A model generated the notes under the pieces. It did no database searches. It was not told the origin of the DNA and saw only the letters and a program-made list of their open reading frames with translations. 8,151 nucleotides of DNA from assembly GCA_003566255.1 (NCBI GenBank), contig PXEC01000029.1, positions 1-8,151 on the forward strand, given 5' to 3'. The position numbers and the translations under genes are program-made. Positions 1 to 5,256 of the stretch are shown here, one piece after another; the stretch's first letter is position 1; each line of letters opens with the position of its first letter. Origin of the DNA: Candidatus Peregrinibacteria bacterium (GTDB lineage Bacteria; Patescibacteriota; Gracilibacteria; UBA1369; LOWO2-01-FULL-3).

Positions 1-8
1 GTCTCGGA

Positions 9-93
9 GGTTTTGCGGGCACGGTGTCCGCCGGAGGCGGACGAGCAAAACCGAGAGCCGAGCGGCGTTCGCCTCGCTGGGGCGAACGACCGC
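9..93. repeat. GC-rich block of nested inverted repeats
   Basis: Three inverted repeats lie side by side in sequence much richer in G and C than the rest of the window. An outer pair GGTTTTGC (9-16) and GCAAAACC (45-52) matches perfectly over 8 bp. It encloses GTCCGCC (26-32) and GGCGGAC (36-42), a 7-bp stem with a 3-base loop. A second hairpin pairs GTTCGCC (67-73) with GGCGAAC (81-87) and is extended by GCGG (62-65) with CCGC (90-93) across a small internal loop. Nothing matches a tRNA, tmRNA, SRP RNA or RNase P RNA that I recognise. It could be a dispersed palindromic repeat, an unrecognised structured RNA cut by the window edge, or the 3' structure of an upstream transcript. The strand cannot be decided. 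Confidence 0.55.
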
Positions 94-244
94 GTCCTTG
101 CGAATACGCGCCCTTACTCCAAGTCTCGTTTGACAGCTTTGGAACCCCGCATGGCTTAGCCGTTTTTAGCTTGATAAAAAATTGGGATCTTTTTAATTAT
201 CTCCCCCTTGCAAAAACTTCCTTTTCCCTGTTTACTGATGGCGT
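94..244. other. Non-coding leader region before rfbA
   Basis: No convincing gene is seen here. Composition changes from GC-rich (to about 115) to AT-rich (from about 160). A frame open from 24 to 248 crosses this stretch, but its product has no recognisable domain, is Arg/Pro-rich where the DNA is palindromic, and overlaps the rfbA start, so it is not called. A possible rfbA promoter lies at 171-200. Confidence 0.5.
171..200 (+). promoter_or_regulatory. Possible sigma-70 type promoter for rfbA
   Basis: TTGATA (171-176, five of six to TTGACA) is followed after 18 bases by AATTAT (195-200, four of six to TATAAT). Transcription would begin near 207, about 38 bases before the rfbA ATG. A perfect TTGACA also occurs at 130-135 but has no acceptable -10 at the right distance. 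This rests on hexamer matching only, in AT-rich DNA where chance matches are common. Confidence 0.35.
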
Positions 245-997
245 ATGAAAGGAGTAATTCTTGCGGGAGGCACCGGTTGCAGATTGCGCCCGCTAACCAG
301 AGTCACGAACAAGCATCTTCTGGGCGTTTATAATAAGCCGATGATATATTATCCCCTTTTCGCGCTTAAAGATGCCGGTATTAGAAGTGTCATGATTGTT
401 TCCGGAGCCGGTCACGCGGGAGATTTTTTGGAACTTCTGGGTTCGGGCTCAAAATTCGGCATGAAACTTTCTTATGAAGTCCAGGAGGAAGCCGGAGGCA
501 TAGCACAGGCTTTAAGTCTGACTGAGGATTTTGTGGGCGGTGAAAAGGTCACTGTTGTTCTTGGAGATAATATTTTTGAAGACAGCATCCGCGAGGACGT
601 GGAGGAATTTTCTTCTCAATCCGAAGGCGCGAAGGTTTTTCTTAAAGAAGTTGAAAATCCGCAGGCGTATGGAGTCGCAAAATTGTCCGAAGATGGAAAA
701 ATTGAGGATATTTTGGAGAAACCGGAAGTCCCCCCGTCAAATCTCGCGGTAACCGGATGCTATATGTATGACCCAGGAGTCTTTGATATCGCAAAGGATC
801 TAAAACCTTCCGATCGCAACGAATTGGAAATAACCGACGTGAACAATTTTTACCTTAAACACGGCAAATTGACGCATCGTGTTTTTGACGGGTTTTGGGG
901 TGATTGCGGGGAGTCGTTTGACAGCCTGATGCATGCCGCTTCACTTGTCCGAAACAGCCATCTTTCGAAAATAGATGAAAATCTGAATCTTCCTTAG
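245..997 (+). CDS. rfbA: Glucose-1-phosphate thymidylyltransferase (short RmlA/RfbA type)
   Basis: This 250-residue protein should make dTDP-glucose (or a related NDP-sugar) from dTTP and glucose-1-phosphate in the cytoplasm, the first step toward dTDP-rhamnose and similar surface-glycan sugars. The N-terminal nucleotide-binding motif LAGGTGCRLRPLT spans residues 6-18, where the family usually has GTRL. NKHLLGVYNKPM (22-33) carries the conserved lysine K23. QEEAGGIAQAL (80-90), LGDNIFE (106-112, metal ligand D108), EKPEVPPSNLAVTG (158-171) and WGDCG (218-222, D220) follow in family order. It is about 40 residues shorter than the enterobacterial enzyme and lacks that C-terminal extension. An in-frame TGA at 236-238 fixes the start at 245; no Shine-Dalgarno precedes it. 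The gap to the downstream kinase is 11 bp, so the two are probably co-transcribed. No rmlB, rmlC or rmlD is in view, so the sugar product is not settled. Confidence 0.9.
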   Translation: MKGVILAGGTGCRLRPLTRVTNKHLLGVYNKPMIYYPLFALKDAGIRSVMIVSGAGHAGDFLELLGSGSKFGMKLSYEVQEEAGGIAQALSLTEDFVGGEKVTVVLGDNIFEDSIREDVEEFSSQSEGAKVFLKEVENPQAYGVAKLSEDGKIEDILEKPEVPPSNLAVTGCYMYDPGVFDIAKDLKPSDRNELEITDVNNFYLKHGKLTHRVFDGFWGDCGESFDSLMHAASLVRNSHLSKIDENLNLP

Positions 998-1008
998 TCA
1001 CACTTGAA

Positions 1009-1896
1009 ATGAATAAAATTCTGGTTACAGGCTCAATAGCGTATGACAATTTGTTAACTTTTGACGGATTTTTCAAAGATTCGCTGATTGCCGATAAACT
1101 GGAGAACCTAAGCCTTTCCTTTCTTGCCGACGAACATGAGATATCTTTTGGCGGTTGTGCCCCCAATATCGCCTTTTCATTGAAGCTTTTGGGGCAATCC
1201 CCCATTCTTTTCGGTGTTGCCGGTAATGATTTTCAAAGATACGCGGATTGGCTGGAGTCCAAAGGAATTTCCACTCGTGATGTCGTCATCGATAAAAATT
1301 CACCTACCGCTTCCGCGAATATTTTGACGGACAGGAATCACAACCAACTGACCATATTCTCTCCCGGGGCCATAAAAAAACATCCCGTTGAAATCGAGCT
1401 GAAAAATCCCGAGGGCATAACACTTGCCATAATATCTCCGGAACTTCCTGAAAGAATGCGTTATTTGGGGAAGTATTTCCGTGATCTGGGGATCCCATAT
1501 ATTTTCGATCCCGGACAGGAGATCCCGGTCCTGAAAAAAGATTTTTTGGAGGAACTTATTTTTGGCTCAATAGGAGTGATCGTCAATGAATACGAATCTT
1601 TTCTGCTTTCAAAAAAACTTAAAACCTCCCTGGAGGAGCTTGCAAAAAATCTGGAATTTCTGATTGTGACGATGGAGGAAAAAGGATGCAGGCTTTACGA
1701 TAAATCGGGCGTCACGGATATTGGCGCGGTTAAAAACGTTGAAGTGGTGGACGGAACGGGTTGCGGGGACGCTTTCAGAGCAGGTTTTATCCACGGATAT
1801 GTTGAAAAGTTGCCGCTTGCGGAGTGTTGCGATATCGCAAATCGGACTGCCGCGGAGGTTTTGAAGGTGAAAGGAACCCAGAATCATGAGCTTTGA
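1009..1896 (+). CDS. PfkB-family kinase, adenosine-kinase-like
   Basis: This 295-residue member of the ribokinase/PfkB superfamily phosphorylates a sugar or nucleoside with ATP. The N-terminal substrate-binding glycine motif is GGCAPNIA (48-55). NEYE (193-196) corresponds to the conserved NxxE-type magnesium motif. The C-terminal signature DGTGCGDAFRAGF (248-260) holds the anion hole and the catalytic base D254. The opening (ILVTGSIAYDN) and overall pattern resemble the adenosine-kinase-like branch common in archaea and small-genome bacteria, but the substrate cannot be read from sequence; fructose, ribose or adenosine are all possible. It starts 11 bp after rfbA with no clear Shine-Dalgarno. 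Its 3' end overlaps the convergent csaB gene by 13 bp. The pairing with rfbA hints at sugar metabolism, but this is inference. Confidence 0.87.
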   Translation: MNKILVTGSIAYDNLLTFDGFFKDSLIADKLENLSLSFLADEHEISFGGCAPNIAFSLKLLGQSPILFGVAGNDFQRYADWLESKGISTRDVVIDKNSPTASANILTDRNHNQLTIFSPGAIKKHPVEIELKNPEGITLAIISPELPERMRYLGKYFRDLGIPYIFDPGQEIPVLKKDFLEELIFGSIGVIVNEYESFLLSKKLKTSLEELAKNLEFLIVTMEEKGCRLYDKSGVTDIGAVKNVEVVDGTGCGDAFRAGFIHGYVEKLPLAECCDIANRTAAEVLKVKGTQNHEL

Positions 1897-2984
1897 AAAA
1901 GTCTCCTTAATTCTTTTTCTATTTCTTTTTGTCTGGTCTGCGCCCGCAGGTTGAAATTTTCCAGTTCTTCTTTGGTTTTTTCGCTATTTTTCTCCAGCTT
2001 TAAATACTTTTCCTTCAAATCCGTTATGTCTGTATCGATTACGAGATCTTTCAGTTTCGCGTATTCCATAAAGTTCTTCACCTTTGGGGCATAGCTTATT
2101 GCCATGAGAGGTTTTCTTGCCTTTATCGCCGCCAATACCGAATGCAACCTCATCCCGATTATAAAATCCGCTTCAGAAAAAGCCTTTAATACATCCTCTG
2201 CCTTTTGAAATTCCGGCAGTATGGAAACATTTTCATTTCCCCGAATCCCTTCTATGATTTTGTCCGTTATAACCCTGTCGTCGGGAGTTTGGAAAACGGC
2301 GAATGAAACAGCGTTCTTCCTCTCTTCTATCATCCAGTTGAGAAAATCCGTCAGCTTGGCGTAAAAATCTTCCGGCAAATTTGCCGGATGCCTTAGAGCG
2401 ACAATAATTTTCTTTTTTTCATGCACCGGAGATTGAGATTTTTGATCATCCAGACAAAAAATCGGATCCGGAACGAGGCTTATTTTCTTTTTGACTCCAA
2501 GTTTTTTCAGTTCTTTTTTGGATTCTTCGTCTCTTACGGCAATAAAAACAGCTTTGTTGAAGAGTTTTTTCACAATTCTTTTTCTTGTTGCGCCTTTGAC
2601 CGGCCCCACGCTCTGTCCGTACATGATCAGCGGTTTTTTTCGGCGAATCGCCTTAAAAGCCTGAATTGCCCAAATAAAATATGCTCTTTTTGTCAGATTT
2701 GTAAAAAGACCTCCTCCCCCAAGCACAAAATAATCGCACTCCTTTAGTGCCCTTCTTGTTTTTTTCCCGTGTTTAAATAAAAAACTGAAAAAGCTTCTTA
2801 TGCCGGCGGGGAATTTGTATATCGCTTCCACATTGTGTGTTTTTGCGGTCTCTTCCGGATTTGCGCTCATCACTGTGATTTTTGCGCCGGGATCCGCGGA
2901 CTTCAGCGTTTTGACAACTCCCTCAAGTATCATTTCATCGCCCAGATTTTTTGCGCCGTAATTTCCGGCTACTATAATTTTCAT
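1884..2984 (-). CDS. csaB: Polysaccharide pyruvyl transferase (CsaB-like)
   Basis: This 366-residue protein belongs to the polysaccharide pyruvyl transferase family, which transfers a pyruvyl group from phosphoenolpyruvate onto a sugar. In CsaB the target is a cell-wall polysaccharide whose ketal-pyruvate binds S-layer homology domains. Family marks are the N-terminal GNYGAKNLGDE (7-17), a glycine-rich GGGGLF segment, YGQSVGP, AVRDEES, VPDPIF and the C-terminal GMRLHS (277-282) with its conserved histidine H281. The protein has a two-lobed, glycosyltransferase-like pattern and no signal peptide, so it acts at the cytoplasmic side. It starts 3 bp after the rnhB stop, so translation is probably coupled to rnhB; no Shine-Dalgarno is visible. 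Many members of this family are annotated CsaB by default, so the acceptor is uncertain, but S-layer anchoring would fit a CPR cell. Confidence 0.85.
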   Translation of the reverse strand: MKIIVAGNYGAKNLGDEMILEGVVKTLKSADPGAKITVMSANPEETAKTHNVEAIYKFPAGIRSFFSFLFKHGKKTRRALKECDYFVLGGGGLFTNLTKRAYFIWAIQAFKAIRRKKPLIMYGQSVGPVKGATRKRIVKKLFNKAVFIAVRDEESKKELKKLGVKKKISLVPDPIFCLDDQKSQSPVHEKKKIIVALRHPANLPEDFYAKLTDFLNWMIEERKNAVSFAVFQTPDDRVITDKIIEGIRGNENVSILPEFQKAEDVLKAFSEADFIIGMRLHSVLAAIKARKPLMAISYAPKVKNFMEYAKLKDLVIDTDITDLKEKYLKLEKNSEKTKEELENFNLRAQTRQKEIEKELRRLFQSS

Positions 2985-2987
2985 AGA

Positions 2988-3605
2988 TTATGATGACGGG
3001 CGCGCCTTCGGCGCGCTCCAACTATAACTCTTCCTGTGTATTTCGCACAAACCATATTCGTCTATCAATGTGCGATGCAACCGGGTTCCATACCCCATGT
3101 GCCTCTCAAATTTATACATTGGAAACTCTTCCCCGAATTTTCGCATTATCGCGTCTCTTGTCACCTTCGCGAGTATTGACGCCGCCGCTATGGACGCGGA
3201 CTTTCCCTCTCCTTTTATCAAATTGTAAAAATCGCCTTCAACAAACTGTCTGTCTTTCCCGTCGATCAATATTAAATCCGGCCTCTTACTTAAAGATTTT
3301 ATACAGATTTTGTTAGCTTCCCTCACGCAGTTAAGGATGTTGCTTTTGTCTATCTCCGTGTGAGGAATCGCGGTTATCGCATAGTCCAGGCAGTTTTCCA
3401 AAATATGATTAAAAAGCTCCTTCCGGTTCTTCGCAGTCAGTTTTTTGCTGTCATCAAGCATTTTAGCGTCTTTTTTTGGGTCAAGAATCACCGCGGCGGA
3501 GACAACGGGTCCGGCGAGCGGTCCTCTCCCCGCTTCGTCAACCCCGGCAATCGTCAAATAACCCATACGTCTCAATCTTGATTCGATAGGGGGAAAATAG
3601 CCCAT
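2988..3605 (-). CDS. rnhB: Ribonuclease HII
   Basis: This 205-residue enzyme cleaves RNA in RNA-DNA hybrids and starts removal of single ribonucleotides misincorporated in DNA. The diagnostic VDEAGRGPLAGPV lies at 22-34 with catalytic D23 and E24. LILIDG (111-116) supplies D115, and SILAKVTRD (143-151) ends in the last conserved aspartate, D151. HMGYGT and HRKSYS close the domain, with typical family length. The start at 3605 gives about 18 residues before the first strand; Met14 (3564-3566) is an equally plausible start because neither has a Shine-Dalgarno. The gene follows rplS by 13 bp, the common bacterial rplS-rnhB pairing, and precedes csaB by 3 bp. The last codons, encoding SAPKARPSS, form a strong GC hairpin described separately. 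Confidence 0.97.
   Translation of the reverse strand: MGYFPPIESRLRRMGYLTIAGVDEAGRGPLAGPVVSAAVILDPKKDAKMLDDSKKLTAKNRKELFNHILENCLDYAITAIPHTEIDKSNILNCVREANKICIKSLSKRPDLILIDGKDRQFVEGDFYNLIKGEGKSASIAAASILAKVTRDAIMRKFGEEFPMYKFERHMGYGTRLHRTLIDEYGLCEIHRKSYSWSAPKARPSS
3000..3016. repeat. GC-only 7-bp hairpin at the end of rnhB
   Basis: GCGCGCC (3000-3006) and GGCGCGC (3010-3016) are perfect inverted copies around a 3-base loop. The hairpin lies in the last coding codons of rnhB (the SAPKARP tail) and ends 15 bases before the csaB ATG on the minus strand. No T-run follows it, so it is not a standard intrinsic terminator. In mRNA it could affect csaB translation or mark an RNA-processing site; that role is inferred. 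Confidence 0.5.
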
Positions 3606-3618
3606 GGCGTTTTATGAT

Positions 3619-4245
3619 TTAGGCCTTTTCTTTGGGTTCCTCCGCGGGAGGTTCTTCCTTTGGCTCTTCCGCCGGAGTCTCTGCTTTCGGTTCTTCAACC
3701 GGGGCTTCTTCCGCAGGAGTTTCTTCTTTCGGTTCTTCCGCCGGAGTTTCTTCTTTCGGTTCTTCGGCCGGAGCTTCTTCCGCCGGAGCTTCCGCGACTT
3801 CTTCTTCAGGGGCTTCCGCGGCTTCCTTTTCCTTCTTTTCAGCCTCCTCTTTCTCCTTTTGTTCAGCGAGTTCTTCTATTGATTCCTCAACTTCTTTCTC
3901 ACTTACAAAAGACTCTTTCAACCTTGCAGATTTTCCAGCTCTGTCTCTCATGTAGTAGATTTTCGCTCTTCTGACTTTTCCTTCCTTCTTGACTTCTATC
4001 TTCTCTATTATCGGTGAATATATCGGGAACATTTTTTCTACTCCGATCCCGCTAACGATTTTTCTGACGGTGAACGTTTTGTCCACTCCGCTTCCGCTGT
4101 TCATCTTTATTATCAACCCTTCAAAAACCTGTATTCTACTCTTGTTCCCTTCTTGAATTCTTTGGTGGACACGTACAGTTTGACCCGTTTTCAGAGTCGG
4201 GACTTTTTTTAGACCCGTTTGTTGTAATTCCTGTAATTCGTTCAT
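3619..4245 (-). CDS. rplS: 50S ribosomal protein L19 with long repetitive acidic C-terminal tail
   Basis: Residues 1-111 form a complete L19 domain, a large-subunit protein at the interface with the small subunit. Family motifs are [23 protein letters not shown] starting at 21, FTVRKI (58-63), GIGVEKMFP (66-74), SPIIEKIEV (77-85), [17 protein letters not shown] (89-105) and ARLKE (107-111). Ordinary L19 proteins stop close to this point. Here about 97 more residues follow: first a charged helical-looking Glu/Lys/Ala stretch, then tandem [13 protein letters not shown] nine-residue repeats broken by five-residue PAEEA-type units. The tail is low-complexity and probably disordered. The gene has its own promoter and leads the rplS-rnhB-csaB run. 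No Shine-Dalgarno precedes the ATG. The L19 call is firm; the tail's function is unknown. Confidence 0.97.
   Translation of the reverse strand: MNELQELQQTGLKKVPTLKTGQTVRVHQRIQEGNKSRIQVFEGLIIKMNSGSGVDKTFTVRKIVSGIGVEKMFPIYSPIIEKIEVKKEGKVRRAKIYYMRDRAGKSARLKESFVSEKEVEESIEELAEQKEKEEAEKKEKEAAEAPEEEVAEAPAEEAPAEEPKEETPAEEPKEETPAEEAPVEEPKAETPAEEPKEEPPAEEPKEKA
3647..3784 (-). repeat. 27-bp and 15-bp tandem repeats coding the L19 tail
   Basis: Read on the plus strand each unit starts GGAG or a close variant. Four 27-bp units lie at 3647-3673, 3674-3700, 3716-3742 and 3743-3769. Two 15-bp units lie at 3701-3715 and 3770-3784. The units at 3716 and 3743 differ at a single base (a C to G near the end). 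All lengths are multiples of three, so expansion or contraction keeps the frame. They encode nine-residue [13 protein letters not shown] and five-residue PAEEA-like units, interleaved as 9-9-5-9-9-5 on this strand. Confidence 0.85.
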
Positions 4246-4267
4246 GTTTAAAATTTAGTGCCCGTGA

Positions 4268-4296
4268 AATATATAGAAGGTTTTGATATTAATCAA
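4268..4296 (-). promoter_or_regulatory. Promoter of the rplS-rnhB-csaB operon
   Basis: On the minus strand TTGATT (4291-4296, four of six) is followed after 17 bases by TATATT (4268-4273, five of six). Transcription would begin near 4261, leaving only about 16 bases before the rplS ATG. The -35 overlaps the stop codon of the upstream regulator gene (4289-4291). A short inverted repeat (TTGAT / ATCAA, 4-base loop) sits on the -35. This is hexamer evidence only, but spacing and position are right for a compact operon. Confidence 0.5.
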
Positions 4297-4852
4297 GTTT
4301 ATTTATTTTGTTTATCGGAATTTGATTTTCCTTATCGTTTATCAGATCCATTATAAACTTATCTTTGCAGTCCACTCTGTACTTATAATCGCTCTCGTTC
4401 ATTATGGTGAACCTTATCGGTCTCTTTGTCTTCATCTCATTATTTATGTAGTGAGTCAGTTTTTCCCTGTCAACATCGCCCACTATCAACATATCCACGC
4501 TGTTTGTCTCTTTACCTACAAAAATGCCGGATAAAAGCAGAAACTTTATATCTCCCAGCTTTGCGATTTCCTTTACCATCGTGTCATTTGAAGAAAGCGC
4601 TTTAACTATTATACTTTTCAATTCGTCGAAAAAAATAAAATCTTTGTTCACAAGATAGAATTTTTTCCTGTTTTTTGTCTTGGACTTGAGAAATCCGAGT
4701 TTTTTAAGATTGTCCAGTTCTCGGCGAACTGAATTTATTTGCTCATTAAGCTTTCTCGTCAGTTCCCTTATGAAGTACTCTTCATCGGGGTTCATCAGAA
4801 ACAGCGTTAGTAGCTTGATCCTGGTGTTTGATGTAAACAACTGTTTAAGCAT
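4289..4852 (-). CDS. Winged-helix protein with degenerate nucleotidyltransferase domain
   Basis: This 187-residue protein has two parts. Residues 1-69 look like a winged helix-turn-helix: NTRIKLLTLFL (helix 1), YFIRELTRKL (helix 2), NSVRRELDNLKKLGFL (recognition helix) and KNRKKFYLVN (wing). From about 104 a nucleotidyltransferase-like segment follows, LLLSGIFVGKETNSVDMLIVGD. The family pattern is G-S, then D-x-D; here the motif reads S-G and only the second aspartate (D120) remains, with Ser118 in the first aspartate's place, so catalysis is unlikely. Similar wHTH-nucleotidyltransferase-like proteins occur in archaea and CPR bacteria and are usually annotated as transcriptional regulators. 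A weak AGGG lies 4 bases before the ATG. Two adjacent palindromes over its own promoter suggest autoregulation. Its DNA target and ligand are unknown. Confidence 0.75.
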   Translation of the reverse strand: MLKQLFTSNTRIKLLTLFLMNPDEEYFIRELTRKLNEQINSVRRELDNLKKLGFLKSKTKNRKKFYLVNKDFIFFDELKSIIVKALSSNDTMVKEIAKLGDIKFLLLSGIFVGKETNSVDMLIVGDVDREKLTHYINNEMKTKRPIRFTIMNESDYKYRVDCKDKFIMDLINDKENQIPINKINKLD

Positions 4853-4874
4853 TGCCCTTTATTTTGTGCCCACA

Positions 4875-4897
4875 GATGTATACAAAATGTGTACATC
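4875..4897. promoter_or_regulatory. Palindrome 1 upstream of the winged-helix gene (putative operator)
   Basis: Arms GATGTATAC (4875-4883) and GTGTACATC (4889-4897) are inverted copies with one mismatch, separated by 5 bases. On the minus strand the element contains TATACA, which could act as a -10, and lies about 23 bases before the regulator ATG. The size and dyad symmetry suit a dimeric winged-helix protein. An RNA hairpin in the leader is the alternative reading. Confidence 0.5.
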
Positions 4898-4898
4898 C

Positions 4899-4919
4899 GA
4901 AACAAAAGTATATTGTTTC
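4899..4919. promoter_or_regulatory. Palindrome 2 upstream of the winged-helix gene (putative operator)
   Basis: Arms GAAACAA (4899-4905) and TTGTTTC (4913-4919) match perfectly around a 7-base centre. The centre lies 23 bp from that of palindrome 1, close to two helical turns. The minus-strand -10 TATACT sits in its middle, so a bound protein would cover the promoter. Confidence 0.5.
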
Positions 4920-4933
4920 ACGGACCTTTGCAA
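4907..4933 (-). promoter_or_regulatory. Probable promoter of the winged-helix gene
   Basis: On the minus strand TATACT (4907-4912, five of six) lies 15 bases after TTGCAA (4928-4933, four of six). The spacer is a little short. Transcription would start near 4900, inside or next to the palindromes, about 48 bases before the gene. Confidence 0.4.
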
Positions 4934-4951
4934 TACTTTTTTGTTCAAAAA

Positions 4952-5191
4952 CTAAAAAATCTGGTCTTCCTCCTCCTCCGAAGTGCCGAAAAGACGTGCA
5001 AGGAAGGCGTGATAAAAAGCTCCGGTTATTATTCCGATAACGGCTATAAAAAGAAAAAGAACAGTCGGATTCCATCTGATATCGGAGAAAAAGAATTTCA
5101 GTTGGCTGCATTGAGCCCCAATATTCCCAAACGCGATCAACAAAATAACCACGGTCAGGATAATTGACATTGTCAGGTAGAAGGCTTTCAT
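4952..5191 (-). CDS. Small two-helix membrane protein, LapA/DUF1049-like layout
   Basis: This 79-residue protein has two predicted membrane helices, about residues 4-22 (FYLTMSIILTVVILLIAF) and 43-65 (TVLFLFIAVIGIITGAFYHA), joined by a short loop, and ends in an acidic tail (SEEEEDQIF). The pattern of helix, short Asn-containing loop, Pro and a Gly-rich second helix is like the LapA (DUF1049) domain of small inner-membrane proteins, but the match is to layout rather than to a diagnostic motif. It lies 65 bp after tig and 99 bp before the winged-helix gene on the same strand. No Shine-Dalgarno is visible; a pyrimidine-rich stretch lies before the ATG. Competing frames on the other strand show no domain pattern, which supports this one as real. 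Confidence 0.62.
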   Translation of the reverse strand: MKAFYLTMSIILTVVILLIAFGNIGAQCSQLKFFFSDIRWNPTVLFLFIAVIGIITGAFYHAFLARLFGTSEEEEDQIF

Positions 5192-5256
5192 GGGAAAAAG
5201 TTTAATTGTTTCTTCTTGTGAAGATTACTCTATTTTCAATATTTTTGCAAAATTTT

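Noticed and set aside
130..135. Perfect TTGACA as a promoter -35
   Set aside because: No acceptable -10 lies 16-18 bases downstream.
24..248. 74-residue plus-strand reading frame
   Set aside because: It is formed largely by the GC-rich inverted-repeat block, has no recognisable domain, and runs 4 bp into the secure rfbA start. It is better explained as chance in stop-poor GC-rich DNA.
3647..3784. Regularly spaced repeats that could suggest a CRISPR array
   Set aside because: The units are contiguous, have no unique spacers, and are in-frame parts of the L19 tail. No cas gene is present.
3604..3974. Three overlapping plus-strand frames opposite rplS, rich in Phe/Arg, Ser/Gly or Leu/Pro
   Set aside because: They are antisense readings of the 27/15-bp coding repeats; the L19 domain on the minus strand is unmistakable.
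4936..4954. AT-only inverted repeat after the small membrane protein stop, as a terminator
   Set aside because: The stem is TTTTTG/CAAAAA with a 2-base loop and no GC base; it is too weak and tight for an intrinsic terminator.
4845..5167. Frames of 62-92 residues on both strands overlapping the small membrane protein
   Set aside because: They lack any domain pattern or span the palindromic regulatory gap, whereas the 79-residue frame has two clear membrane helices.
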